DNA of 64,000 nucleotides from CAWACP01 sp963832965 (GTDB lineage: Bacteria; Acidobacteriota; Terriglobia; Bryobacterales; Bryobacteraceae). The notes under the pieces are model-generated. The model was not told where the DNA came from. It was given only the letters and a program-made list of their open reading frames with translations, and ran no database searches. The stretch spans positions 682,001 to 746,000 of the forward strand of contig CAWHVW010000002.1 of the NCBI GenBank assembly GCA_963832965.1, read 5' to 3'. Shown here piece by piece: positions 36,116 through 46,100 of this stretch. The position numbers and the translations under genes are program-made. Within the stretch, counting starts at the first letter, position 1, and each line of letters begins with the position of its first letter.

Positions 36116-37098
36116 TGCGCTTTCCTCCTGTTGCGGCCTCTTCGCGCGAGATCGATCGCAATGGCCGCGGCCGCCGTGGAGTTGTGCCGGATTTTCTGGT
36201 CCTCCGCAAGCAGGTTCGCTCCCAGCACCTCCGCGCCCAGCTCGCGAATGCAATCAACGTCGTTCACCACCGGGTATGCGCGCTGCGCCGCGTATCGTTT
36301 CGTCATGGCCTCGCTGATTTCCCCGGTGTTGACGACGGCCACATCGGTGAGGCGCGTGCCCGCGTGCTCGTTGATGGCGGCAATGTGATCGGCGGCGCTG
36401 AAGCCGCTCGTTTCGCCCGGCTGCGACATCAGATTGATGTATGCGGCCTTGATAGCCGGCGATTGATGGATGGCCCCGGCGATGCCCTCCACCAGCAGGT
36501 TGGGCAGGATGCTCGTAAACAGCGACCCCGGACCCAGCGTGATCAGATCCGCGCTGGCCATCGCTTCCAGCGTCTCCGGCAACGGTTCACAGTGCTCCGG
36601 ATTCAGGCGGATGCGCCGGATCCGCGAGCGGCTGCGGCTGATGCGAGTCTCCCCGCGCACCAGCCTGCCCGATTCGAGCTCGGCCACCAGCGTGACGTTC
36701 CGCCCGGTGGCCGGATAAATCCGCCCGCGGCTCGCCAGAATTTCCGAGGAAGTGCGCACCGCCAGGGAGAAATCGCCCATCACGTGCGTCAGGGCCATCA
36801 GGAAAAGATTTCCGAAGCTGTGCCCCTTCAGGCCGCGCCCCGCGCCAAAGCGGTATTGGAACAGCCGCGAGAGCAGAGCTTCGTCCTCGGACAACGCCAC
36901 CAGGCAACTGCGAATGTCGCCCGGCGGCAGCACGTCGAAATCGCGGCGCAGGCGGCCGGAACTGCCGCCATCGTCGGTCACCGTCACCACGGCGGTGATC
37001 TCCGCCTGCCGCGCCTCGCCGGCGTACGCCTTCAGGCCGTGCAGCAGGGTGGACAGGCCGGTGCCGCCACCGATGCAAACAATGTGCAGTGGTTCCAT
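36112..37098 (-). CDS. yvcK: YvcK-type gluconeogenesis/morphogenesis factor (CofD-like fold)
   Basis: This 328-residue protein starts with VCIGGGTGLSTLLHGLK and has VTVTDDGGSSGRLRRDF, KGHSFGNLFLMAL and LGPGSLFTSILPNLLV, all typical of YvcK. In Bacillus, YvcK binds UDP-sugars and is needed for cell-wall synthesis on gluconeogenic carbon. Direct translational coupling to glmU, the UDP-GlcNAc-forming enzyme, supports such a role here. Confidence 0.9.
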   Translation of the reverse strand: MEPLHIVCIGGGTGLSTLLHGLKAYAGEARQAEITAVVTVTDDGGSSGRLRRDFDVLPPGDIRSCLVALSEDEALLSRLFQYRFGAGRGLKGHSFGNLFLMALTHVMGDFSLAVRTSSEILASRGRIYPATGRNVTLVAELESGRLVRGETRISRSRSRIRRIRLNPEHCEPLPETLEAMASADLITLGPGSLFTSILPNLLVEGIAGAIHQSPAIKAAYINLMSQPGETSGFSAADHIAAINEHAGTRLTDVAVVNTGEISEAMTKRYAAQRAYPVVNDVDCIRELGAEVLGANLLAEDQKIRHNSTAAAAIAIDLARRGRNRRKAQ

Positions 37099-37182
37099 GC
37101 TAAAGTCTCAGGATCGCAGATCGCCGGCACACGCTTCGCGCGTGTTTACGCCAGCCGGGGAACGCAGACACAGGGCGGGTGA

Positions 37183-37326
37183 TCAGGCGGTTTGCTCTTC
37201 GTCGTCGTACGCGGGAACTTTTTCCAGGTCTTCCGCCTCGAAAACCTGGTCGCAGTCGAGGCAGCGAAGGTAATCCACCCCGTCGCGTCTCGCCAGCATC
37301 TCGGTACGGCTGTGCTCACAGAACAT
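37183..37326 (-). CDS. Tiny zinc-ribbon-like protein
   Basis: From ATG 37326 this encodes 47 residues: a Cys/His pair (FCEHSRTEM) and then RCLDCDQVFEAEDLEKV, which together could hold one zinc ion, with an acidic end. Small proteins of this kind, often written off as hypothetical, occur widely in Acidobacteriota. It lies upstream of yvcK-glmU on the same strand with an 84-base gap. A longer frame from 37416 is possible but its extra N-terminus looks non-coding. Confidence 0.5.
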   Translation of the reverse strand: MFCEHSRTEMLARRDGVDYLRCLDCDQVFEAEDLEKVPAYDDEEQTA

Positions 37327-37424
37327 AGCGGAGAATAACCCTATTCTAAGCGCGTCCGGAAGCCTGTCAAGCCCCCCATTTGCGCCCGCCGGGAGAGGGA
37401 AACCGCGTTCCCGCACGGGCTCTT

Positions 37425-37449
37425 CCGAACCGCGACAGGTATGGAGCGG
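37425..37449 (+). repeat. CCGAACCGCGAC repeat, copy e (degenerate)
   Basis: CCGAACCGCGACAGGTATGG, continuing AGCGG, keeps both ends of the consensus but has an altered centre. It lies 3 bases from the stop codon of the Pro/Ala-rich protein gene. Confidence 0.6.
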
Positions 37450-37451
37450 GC

Positions 37452-38474
37452 TTAATGAGGTTGCTCGGTGATCGTCACCGCCTGTTGCAACCGGAAGGTG
37501 AGCCGTGTCTCCGTTGGCAATGTGGCCGCCCGGCCGTGCGTCAGCAGCACTCCGCCGGCCCCCGCGGCGCCTCCGGCCGCTGCCCCGATGCCTGCGCCCC
37601 TCCCTCCGCCCACCGCCGCGCCGATGATCGCGCCCAGCACCGCCCCGCCACCCACTTTCGCCGCATTTTCGCCACCCGAAGACTCGCCCTTTTTATCGAA
37701 TCCCGTGGTCTCTATGGCCACCTGCTGGCCGTCCGAAGTGTCGATCTTCGTCAACGAAACGGTTAGATCGGCGGTAGCGCCGCCTCTGCCGCCGGGCACG
37801 GCGTTCACCACGTGGCCCTCCGCCCGCGCTCCCCGCTCCGCGATCGCAAACCCCCCGGCCACCAGAGGCTGGTCCAGCGTGGCGAAGAATGTGTCGCCTT
37901 TGACGTTCTTGTCGCTGGAAAGCGCTTCGGAGAGCCGAACATTGATCACCGTGCCCGGCTCCAGCGTCACCCGATTGGGTGGGGGAGGCGGAGGTGCGGC
38001 TGGCGCTGCTGCCACGGGATCAGGGGCAGGGGCAGGCGCCGGTTCCGGGGCGGTTTCCGGGGCCGGGGCAGCAACCGGCGCCGGTGCCGGTGCGGGGGCG
38101 GGTGAGGGAGGTTCGATCACCTCCGGAGCGGGATCGGGTGCGGACGAAGGCGGAACCGGGTCGGGTGCAGGCTTCGCCGTCGCCACCTGGACCGGTCTTG
38201 ATGGCGTGGCGCCATATTTCGGAGCTGTGACGCGCGGCGCGCCGGGGACCGTCTTAGCAGGCGCGGCCTCAGGCGAGGCAGTATCCGCCACCGGTGCGGG
38301 AGCGGCAGCCGCGTCCGGCGCAGCGGGCGGCGGGTCCGGCGTCGCGGGCGAGGACGCCGCCGCAACCGTAACCTGCGCCGGACGCGCCGAAGGCTTCAGC
38401 GCCACATACACGATGCCCGACGCCAGCAGCGCTCCGGCCGCGAAAGCCAGCGCGATCTTCGAATTGACAATCAT
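37452..38474 (-). CDS. Membrane-anchored Pro/Ala-rich protein with glycine-zipper C-terminus
   Basis: This 340-residue protein has an N-terminal membrane anchor (residues ~6-26), then about 140 residues of low-complexity Pro/Ala with PAPAPAP runs, likely spanning the periplasm. A folded domain of the TrbI/VirB10-like kind follows (VTLEPGTVINVRLSEALSSDKNVKGDTFFATLDQPLV). Near the C-terminus a Gly/Ala-rich glycine-zipper stretch (GGGAVLGAIIGAAVGGGRG) suggests membrane insertion. The function is unknown; similar proteins are common envelope components in Acidobacteriota. Confidence 0.72.
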   Translation of the reverse strand: MIVNSKIALAFAAGALLASGIVYVALKPSARPAQVTVAAASSPATPDPPPAAPDAAAAPAPVADTASPEAAPAKTVPGAPRVTAPKYGATPSRPVQVATAKPAPDPVPPSSAPDPAPEVIEPPSPAPAPAPAPVAAPAPETAPEPAPAPAPDPVAAAPAAPPPPPPNRVTLEPGTVINVRLSEALSSDKNVKGDTFFATLDQPLVAGGFAIAERGARAEGHVVNAVPGGRGGATADLTVSLTKIDTSDGQQVAIETTGFDKKGESSGGENAAKVGGGAVLGAIIGAAVGGGRGAGIGAAAGGAAGAGGVLLTHGRAATLPTETRLTFRLQQAVTITEQPH

Positions 38475-38536
38475 GTCTTCATTCCATTAAACGTGGGCCA
38501 GGCGGCTTTAGTTTCGGCTGGTAGAATGAAGTAAAC

Positions 38537-39550
38537 ATGAAGCAATTTCCGAGCGGGTTTGTGATTGGCTCCGTACCCATTGCCCCGGCCACCGTGCTGG
38601 CGCCCATGGCCGGCGTCACCGACACCGTGTTTCGGAGGTTGATTCGGGCGCAGGGCGGTTGCGGCCTGCTCATGACCGAGTTCACCAGCTCGCACGGCGT
38701 AGTGAACATGGTCCGCGCCCGCAAGCGCACCCGCGCGTTCCGCTATCTCTTGTTTGAGCCGGAGGAGCACCCCCTGGCCGCGCAGCTTTTCGGGTCGGAC
38801 CCCGACGTGATGGCCAACGCGGCGCGCGTCTGCGAAGATCTGGGTTTCGATACCGTCGACATCAACTTCGGCTGTCCGGTGAACAAAGTGGTGAAGTGCA
38901 ACGGCGGTTCCGGACTGTTGCGCGATCTGCCGCTGGTGCGCGAGATCCTTACCCGGGTGCGTGCGGCCATTTCCATTCCCCTGACCATGAAGTTCCGCGC
39001 CGGCTGGAATGATCACGAGCTGGTGCATGTGCGGATGGCCCAGCTTGCCGAAGATTGCGGCCTGAGCGCCGTGGCGCTGCATCCGCGCACGCGCGAACAG
39101 GGTTACAGCGGTACGTCGGATTGGACGCGCATCGCTGAAGTGAAGGCGTCCGTACGCATTCCGGTCATCGGCAACGGAGACATCCTTACACCCGAGGACG
39201 CGGTGCGCATGGTGGATGAGACCGGTTGCGACGCCGTGATGGTGGGCCGTACGGCGTCGTCCAATCCCTGGATCTTCCGCCAGATTCGCGAGTATCTGGA
39301 GACCGGCACGTACTATCAGCCGCCCGAGCGCGAACGCTACCGGCTCATGCGCACTTACTACGGGATGCTGCACGCGCAGGAAGCGCCCGATGCGGTGGGA
39401 AAGATGAAACAGTTCGCCACCTACTTCACCCACGGTGTGAGGAATGGTTCGAAACTGCGCGTGGAGATCTACAGGACGCAGGAAGCCGCGGCAATTCTCG
39501 ATCTGGTCGACCGATTCTTTGAGCGGGAGCTCGAAGCCGTGCCCGCATGA
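38537..39550 (+). CDS. dusB: tRNA-dihydrouridine synthase (Dus family, DusB-like)
   Basis: This 337-residue flavoenzyme reduces specific uridines in tRNA. LAPMAGVTDTVFRRL forms the FMN-binding start, NFGCPVNKVVKCNGGSGLL carries the catalytic cysteine, and MKFRAGW, GNGDILTPEDA and VMVGRTASSNPWIFRQI complete the barrel. The small C-terminal helical domain is present. The stop overlaps the rnhA start (ATGA). Confidence 0.92.
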   Translation: MKQFPSGFVIGSVPIAPATVLAPMAGVTDTVFRRLIRAQGGCGLLMTEFTSSHGVVNMVRARKRTRAFRYLLFEPEEHPLAAQLFGSDPDVMANAARVCEDLGFDTVDINFGCPVNKVVKCNGGSGLLRDLPLVREILTRVRAAISIPLTMKFRAGWNDHELVHVRMAQLAEDCGLSAVALHPRTREQGYSGTSDWTRIAEVKASVRIPVIGNGDILTPEDAVRMVDETGCDAVMVGRTASSNPWIFRQIREYLETGTYYQPPERERYRLMRTYYGMLHAQEAPDAVGKMKQFATYFTHGVRNGSKLRVEIYRTQEAAAILDLVDRFFERELEAVPA

Positions 39551-39990
39551 AGCAGGTCAAATTGATCACCGATGGGGCCTGTATCGGTAACCCCGGGCCC
39601 GGAGGCTGGGCCTGCATTCTGCGCTATGGCGATCGCACGAGGGAGTTGTGGGGCTCCGAGCCGCACACCACCAATAACCGCATGGAGCTCCAGGCCGCCG
39701 TCGAAGGTCTGCGCGCGTTGAAAGAGAAATGCGAGGTGGAGGTGATCACCGATTCGCAGTACCTGAAGAACGGCATCACCGAGTGGATCCACAACTGGAA
39801 GCGCAACGGCTGGCAAACCAAGTCGAAAAAGCCCGTGGTGAATCAGGATTTGTGGATCGAGCTGGACGAACAAAACGAGCGCCATCGCACCGAATGGTCC
39901 TGGACGAAGGGCCACGCGTCGCACGCCGACAATAACCTCTGCGACGAACTGGCCACCGCCGCGGCTCGCGACCAGTCCTCCAGCGGTTGA
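39547..39990 (+). CDS. rnhA: Ribonuclease HI
   Basis: This 147-residue enzyme cuts the RNA strand of RNA-DNA hybrids. The catalytic acids are visible in ITDGACIGNPGPGGWACIL (Asp), NNRMELQAAVEGL (Glu), VITDSQYLKNGI (Asp) and KGHASHADNNLCDELA (Asp). The basic handle (HNWKRNGWQTKSKKPV) is present, as in E. coli RNase HI. It is coupled to dusB. Confidence 0.94.
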   Translation: MKQVKLITDGACIGNPGPGGWACILRYGDRTRELWGSEPHTTNNRMELQAAVEGLRALKEKCEVEVITDSQYLKNGITEWIHNWKRNGWQTKSKKPVVNQDLWIELDEQNERHRTEWSWTKGHASHADNNLCDELATAAARDQSSSG

Positions 39991-40006
39991 CGCACGGAAG
40001 GGATAT

Positions 40007-40020
40007 GCGGCGACAGCCGC
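40007..40020. repeat. GCGGC-GACA-GCCGC hairpin
   Basis: This 5-bp stem with a 4-base loop, followed by GTTTCTGCGG, lies between rnhA and the M3 peptidase gene. It is the second copy of the hairpin seen at 29612-29627, sharing the flanking GTT. Confidence 0.45.
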
Positions 40021-40042
40021 GTTTCTGCGGCGCTACGCTATC

Positions 40043-42088
40043 ATGAGCAATTACCCACACATGAGCGACGTTAATCCTCTCCTCGAAGAGCGCTTTCGCA
40101 TCCCCTTCGATCAGATTCGCGCCGAACACGTGGAACCGGCCATCGCCGAACTCCTCGCCGCCGCGAAGCGCGAGCTCGAAGCTCTGACGTCCGCGCCGGG
40201 TCCGCGTACGTGGGAGAACACCATGGCCGCGCTCGACCACCTGGCGGACCCCCTCGAATACGCCTTTGGAGTAGTTCGGCACCTCGAATCCGTGGCCACC
40301 ACGCCCGAGCTTCGCGCCGCGTTCAACAAGGTGCAGCCCGAAGTGAGCGCGTTCTTTTCCAGCCTCCCCCTGAACGACGCGCTCTGGCAGGCCGTGAAGA
40401 GTTACGCTCTGACGGATGAAGCGCAGACGCTCACCGGCACCCGCCGGCGCTTTCTGAAGAAGACCGTGGACAACTTCCGCCGCCACGGCGCCGAACTCGA
40501 TGCCGCGGGCAAGAAGAAGCTCGAGGAAATGGATGTCGAGCTGACCACCCTCACCACGAAGTTTGGCGAGAACGTGCTCGATTCCACAAACGCCTGGGAG
40601 CTGAATCTCGCCGGCGAAAAACAGCTTTCCGGCCTTCCGCCCAGCGCCGTCGAGGCCGCTCGCGCCAGCGCCGAATCGAAAGGGCAAACCGGCTGGCGGT
40701 TCACCCTGCAGGGACCCAGCTACGTCCCGCTGATGACCTACCTCGACGATGCCGCCATCCGTCAGGACGTTTACCACGCGCAAGTCACGCGCGCCACCGC
40801 GGGCGACCACGACAATCGGCCCATCCTCGCCCGCATCATCGAGCTGCGGCGCGCGAAAGCGGTGCTGCTTGGCTTTGCCGACTTCGCCGACTTCGTTTTG
40901 GTGGATCGCATGGCGCACACCGGCGCGCAGGCTGAGACGTTTCTCGCCGGGCTGCGGGAGAAAACCGAGGGCGCGTTCGCGCGGGAGAATCGCGAGCTGG
41001 AAGCATTCGCCGGCCGTGAACTCGAGCCCTGGGATGTCGGCTACTTCGCCGAAAAGCAGCGCAAGGCGCTGTATGATTTCGACGAAGAGGAGTTGCGCCC
41101 TTATTTCCCGCTCGAATCCGTGGTCCACGGCATGTTTGAGATCGTGCACCGCCTGTACGGCGTGCGCGTCGTGGAACAGACGGGCGTGCCGGCGTGGGAC
41201 CCGGCGGTGAAGTATTACGAGATCCGCGACGAGCGCAGTGGCGCGCTGTTCGGGGCATTCTACGCCGATTGGTACCCCCGCGAAAACAAACGCGGCGGCG
41301 CGTGGATGGACAGCCTGATCACCGGCGTGCTGCGCCCGGACGGCTTCGATCCGCACGCCGGTCTCATCTGCGGCAATCTCACTCCTCCCCTGGGCGGCAA
41401 ACCCGCGCTGCTCACGCATCGCGACGTCGAGACCATCTTTCACGAGTTCGGCCATCTCTTGCACCACAGCCTGAGCCAGGTGGAAGTGCGCACGCTGGCC
41501 GGAACCAACGTCGCGTGGGATTTTGTGGAGCTCCCCTCGCAGATCATGGAAAACTGGTGCTGGGAACGCGAAGCGCTTGATTTGTTCGCGCGGCATTATG
41601 AGACGGGCGAAAGAATTCCCGAAGAGCTTTTCCAGAAGATGGTGCGGGCGCGCAATTTTCGCGCCGCCAACGCGCAGATGCGCCAGCTCAGCTTAGGCTT
41701 TGTGGATCTCGCGCTGCACCGCCGCTACGATCCGGCTCGCGACGGCGACGCCATTGCCTGGTCACGCGAGATTCTGCAGCGGTTCTCGGCGGCGAAGCTG
41801 CCCGCGGACCACGCCATGATCGCGTCTTTCACGCACTTATTCGGCAGTCCCGTGGGATACGGCGCGGGTTACTACTCGTATAAGTGGGCGGAAGTGCTGG
41901 ACGCCGACGCCTTCAGCCGTTTTCGCCGCGAGGGCATTTTCAACCGCGACACCGGCATGGCTTTCCGCGTGCGCATTCTGCAGCGCGGCGACAGCGAAGA
42001 CCCCGCGGATCTGTATCGCGATTTCATGGGCCGCGATCCCGACCCCAACGCGCTGCTGGAGCGCAACGGCCTGCTAACCCCTCGCTAA
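40043..42088 (+). CDS. prlC: M3-family oligopeptidase (oligopeptidase A/PrlC-like)
   Basis: This 681-residue cytoplasmic zinc metallopeptidase acts on short peptides. The zinc motif is HEFGHLLHHSLSQ with the downstream Glu in WDFVELPSQIMENW, and the C-terminal GSPVGYGAGYYSYKWAEVLDADAF is characteristic of the family. Length and both helical halves are complete. No signal peptide is seen. ATG 40043 is used; a second ATG lies 18 bases downstream. Confidence 0.9.
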   Translation: MSNYPHMSDVNPLLEERFRIPFDQIRAEHVEPAIAELLAAAKRELEALTSAPGPRTWENTMAALDHLADPLEYAFGVVRHLESVATTPELRAAFNKVQPEVSAFFSSLPLNDALWQAVKSYALTDEAQTLTGTRRRFLKKTVDNFRRHGAELDAAGKKKLEEMDVELTTLTTKFGENVLDSTNAWELNLAGEKQLSGLPPSAVEAARASAESKGQTGWRFTLQGPSYVPLMTYLDDAAIRQDVYHAQVTRATAGDHDNRPILARIIELRRAKAVLLGFADFADFVLVDRMAHTGAQAETFLAGLREKTEGAFARENRELEAFAGRELEPWDVGYFAEKQRKALYDFDEEELRPYFPLESVVHGMFEIVHRLYGVRVVEQTGVPAWDPAVKYYEIRDERSGALFGAFYADWYPRENKRGGAWMDSLITGVLRPDGFDPHAGLICGNLTPPLGGKPALLTHRDVETIFHEFGHLLHHSLSQVEVRTLAGTNVAWDFVELPSQIMENWCWEREALDLFARHYETGERIPEELFQKMVRARNFRAANAQMRQLSLGFVDLALHRRYDPARDGDAIAWSREILQRFSAAKLPADHAMIASFTHLFGSPVGYGAGYYSYKWAEVLDADAFSRFRREGIFNRDTGMAFRVRILQRGDSEDPADLYRDFMGRDPDPNALLERNGLLTPR

Positions 42089-42099
42089 CGATTCGGTAA

Positions 42100-42124
42100 C
42101 CGAACCGCGACGGTCACGGAGCGG
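42100..42124 (+). repeat. CCGAACCGCGAC repeat, copy f
   Basis: CCGAACCGCGACGGTCACGG, continuing AGCGG, lies between two convergent genes, 11 bases after the prlC stop codon and 7 bases before the trpS stop codon. It differs from copy a by one base. Confidence 0.8.
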
Positions 42125-42131
42125 CCCGGCC

Positions 42132-43121
42132 TCACCCCCGCGTATACAATCCCATCCGCCGCTTCACCAGGTCCACCGTCGCGTTGGCCACCGGCGACAC
42201 CCGCTCCGCGCCCTCATTCAACACACTCTTCAAATACCCCGGCTCCGCCACAATCTCCCGATACCGTTTCTGCAGCGGCTCCAGACCGCCCACCACCGCC
42301 TCAGCCACCTGCTTCTTCAAATCGCCATAGCGCATCCCCGCGAAATGCGACTTCACGCGGTGGTCCGTCCACTCGCTGAACGCCTGAAACAAAGTCAGCA
42401 GATTCGCAACGCCCGCGCCCATGCTGGCAAAATCCACCGCCGGGCTGGAATCCGTGGTCGCCCGCATAATCTTTTTGCGAATCAACGCCGGCTCGTCCAA
42501 CAGCGCAATCGCATGCCCCGAGCCCGGCGCCGACTTGCTCATCTTTTTCTCCGGATCGTCCAGCCCCATCACCCGCGCGCCCACGGCCGGAAGGCTCGTT
42601 TCCGGCATCACGAAGGTCTCGCCATACTGCGAGTTGAACCGCTGGGCGATGTCGCGCGTCAGCTCAAGATGCTGCGATTGATCGTCGCCGACGGGCACAA
42701 TCGCCGCCTGGTACAGCAGAATGTCGGCGGCCATCAGCACGGGGTATTGCAGCAGTCCGTCGCCCACCGTTTCCTGCGCTTCCGCCTTCGCCTTAAACTG
42801 CGTCATGCGTTGCAACCACCCCACCGGCGTCACGCACGTCAGCATCCACGCCAGCTCCGCATGCCCGTGCACCGCGGACTGCACAATGATGGCCGAGTGC
42901 TTCGGGTCGATCCCCGACGCCAAAAACAGCGCCGCAATCTCCTCGATCTTCGCCTGCAGTTCGGCGGGCTCCTGATGCACCGTCACCGCGTGCAGATCGA
43001 CGATGCAAAAAATGCTCTCGTAGTCGTACTGAATCTTCACCCAGTTGCGCAGCGCGCCCAGATAGTTGCCGACATGCAAATCGCCGGAAGGCTGGATGCC
43101 CGAAAAGACTCGTTTCTTCAT
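42132..43121 (-). CDS. trpS: Tryptophanyl-tRNA synthetase
   Basis: This 329-residue class I synthetase charges tRNA-Trp. The HIGH-type motif is PSGDLHVGNYLGALRNW (residues ~11-27) and the KMSKS loop is exact (KKMSKSAPGSGHAI). VPVGDDQSQHLELTRDIAQRFN is the typical central motif. Length fits the bacterial enzyme. It is divergent from the GH2 gene, with a 52-base shared upstream region containing TATATACT-like promoter sequence. Confidence 0.95.
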   Translation of the reverse strand: MKKRVFSGIQPSGDLHVGNYLGALRNWVKIQYDYESIFCIVDLHAVTVHQEPAELQAKIEEIAALFLASGIDPKHSAIIVQSAVHGHAELAWMLTCVTPVGWLQRMTQFKAKAEAQETVGDGLLQYPVLMAADILLYQAAIVPVGDDQSQHLELTRDIAQRFNSQYGETFVMPETSLPAVGARVMGLDDPEKKMSKSAPGSGHAIALLDEPALIRKKIMRATTDSSPAVDFASMGAGVANLLTLFQAFSEWTDHRVKSHFAGMRYGDLKKQVAEAVVGGLEPLQKRYREIVAEPGYLKSVLNEGAERVSPVANATVDLVKRRMGLYTRG

Positions 43122-43173
43122 TGCAGGGGATAAGACTACATCGTAGCAGCGTTATATACTGGCTCTTCCTGCC

Positions 43174-46100
43174 ATGAGACCATTACTGTCCTTGAGCCTC
43201 GTCGCTATGTTCAGCCTCTCCGCCCAGCAGTACACGCGCGGAATCGGCGTGTATCCGGGAGATCCGCAACAATACTTCGGCCCGTCGATCAGCGTGGATG
43301 CTTCCACATATCGCAACCTCGCGCTGCATCGGCCCGCGTGGCATTCCAGCAGTTACGATTTCAATCTGACCGCGCAGTTGATCACCGACGGAATCAAGAC
43401 CTCCACCTTGCCCCGAACCGTGGTCGTTTCCACCAGCGACAAGGGCGTGCTGCCGAAAATCGGCCGCGAGTTCGCGTTCGACAACAACCTCACCACCAGC
43501 GTGGATACGACGGGCAAGCAGGCCTGGGTGCAGGTTGAGCTGCGCGGCGGAGACGCGCCGCCCACCGTGGACCGTCTGGATATCGACGCGGCCGCATCCA
43601 CCCGGATGGGCGACATGCAGGTGTGGGACTGCTATCTCAAAGGCTCCGGCGACGGAAGCACGTGGAAAGAACTGGGACACGCGGAAGGTCTGGCCCGCCC
43701 GCCGGCATTGGACCTGAGGCCGTCCATCCGGCTTGCAAAGGCCGCCCACTATCGCTTCTATCGCGTTGAGTTTCATTCCGGCCGATTGCTCGGCTGGCAC
43801 GTGAATGAGCTGGCCTTCTTCGATGCCAACCGCCGCGTTCACATCGGTGGGCCGTACGATTTCACAAGTTCGTGGTTAAGTCAGACGCCCGGCGCCGGAA
43901 CCGGCAACGAGTGGGTCTACGTGGATCTGGGCGCGCCCTGCGCGTTTGACCGCGTCGCGCTTTATTGGATTCTCCGCGCCGCCGAAGGCTCGCTGCAGGT
44001 CTCCGATGACGCCACCACATGGACCACTCTGCAAGCCTTGCCCACGGCGAAGGGTAACGTGGACGACATCCATCTCGCGCAGCCCGCCCACGGCCGCTAC
44101 GTGCGCCTGCTGTTGACAAAGGCCTCTTCACCCGACGGTTACGCGCTCAGCGAGCTGGAAGTATGGGGCCGTGGAGGCCCGGTGCCGAAAGCCAGGCCCG
44201 CGCCGGCCGCGCGCGCCGATGGCCGTCTCGATCTTTCCGGTGGCGCATGGAAACTACAGCGGGATTCGCTGGTTCACGCCGATGGCCCGGCGCTTTCGCA
44301 ACCCGGTTTTCACGATGACGATTGGATGATCGCCTCCGTCCCCGGCACCGTGCTCGCCAGCTACTACAACGCGGGCGCTCTCCCCGATCCGAATTTCGGC
44401 GACAACCAGGCGATGATTTCCGATTCGTTCTTCTACGCGGATTTCTGGTATCGCAACGAGTTCGTCGCGCCCTCCAGCCTGGCTGGCAAACACGCCTGGC
44501 TGAACTTCGACGGCATCAACTGGAAGGCCGACGTCTTCCTCAACGGCCAGCAGATCGGACGCATCGAAGGCGCGTTCACGCGGGCCCGCTTCGACGTTAC
44601 CGCCCAATTGCACCCCGGCGCGAAAAACGTGCTCGCCGTTCGCGTCATCAAGAACGCCACGCCGGGCAGCGTCACCGAAAAGACCGCCGACAGCACCGGC
44701 AAGAATGGCGGCGCGCTGGGAGCGGACAACCCCACGTTTCACGCTTCCGTCGGCTGGGATTGGATTCCCACCATTCGCGGCCGCAACAGCGGAATCTGGA
44801 GCGATGTCTGGCTGGCCGGCAGCGGACCGGTCACCATTGAGAATCCATTCGCAAAAACGACCTTGCCCCTCCCGGATACCAGCAGCGCTGACGAGTCTCT
44901 GGACGTCACTCTCCACAATCACGATGCAAAGCCAGTCAGCGGAACGCTGCGCGGCCGTTTCGGCGACATTGCTTTTGAGAAGACAGTAACCCTGGCCCCC
45001 TCCGAGAGCCGGACCGTCAACCAGGTGCTGCACCTTCAGAATCCGAAGCTGTGGTGGCCCAACGGCTACGGCGATCCCAACCTCTACGATGTCGATCTGA
45101 AGTTCGAAATCGCGGGCGGCGTGTCCGACGCGAAATCGTTCCAGAGCGGAGTGCGCCAGTTCACGTACAGCGAAGACGGTGGCGCGCTGCGAATCTGGAT
45201 CAACGGGCGCCGCTTCGTCCCCCGCGGCGGCAACTGGGGTTTTGGAGAATCCATGTTGCGCTATCGCGCGCGCGAATTCGACGCCGCCGTGCGCTATCAC
45301 CGCGACATGAACTTCACCATGATTCGCAACTGGGTTGGCCAGATGGGCGACGACGCGTTCTTCGAAGCGTGCGATCGCTACGGCATCGTGGTCTGGCAGG
45401 ATTTCTGGCTGGCCAATCCGTGGGACGGCCCCAATCCGGACGACAACGCCATGTTCCTCCGCAATGTCGACGATTTCGTGCGCCGCATTCGCAACCACCC
45501 GTCAGTCGGCTTGTATGTTGGCCGCAACGAAGGCTATCCTCCCGAGGAGATCGAAACCGGCATTCGCAGAACGCTGGCCGAACAGGACCCCGGTTCCTAC
45601 TACATCCCCAGTTCCGCCGACGATGGCGTGAGCGGCCACGGCCCTTATCGCGTGGAGCCGACGAAGTATTACTTCACCGAGCGCGCCACCCCCAAACTCC
45701 ACAGCGAGCTGGGCATGCCCAATATCACCACGCTGGACAGCCTGCGCGCCATGATGCCTGAAGCGGACTTGTGGCCGCAGGGCCGTATGTGGGGCGTGCA
45801 CGATTTCACAACGGGCGGCGCCCAGACCGGCCAAATCTTCCGCCAGCGCGTCGAGACCGTCTACGGCGGCGCCGACAATATCGCGGATTGGGACGAACTC
45901 GCCCAGTTCGTCAACTACGACGGCCATCGCGGCATGTTCGAGGCGCAGAGCAAGAACCGCATGGGCCTGTTGATCTGGATGAGCCATCCGGCGTGGACCT
46001 CGCTCACCTGGCAGACCTACGATTACTTCCTCGAACCCACCGCCGCGTACTTCGGCTGCAAGAAAGCGTCGGAGCCGCTGCACATCCAGTGGAACCCGGT

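Noticed and set aside
37468..38490. A 340-residue open frame on the plus strand, opposite the Pro/Ala-rich gene
   Set aside because: It is the antisense of PAPAPAP-type repeats and reads as low-complexity Gly/Ala without a leader or known domain. The minus-strand gene has an anchor and a folded domain.
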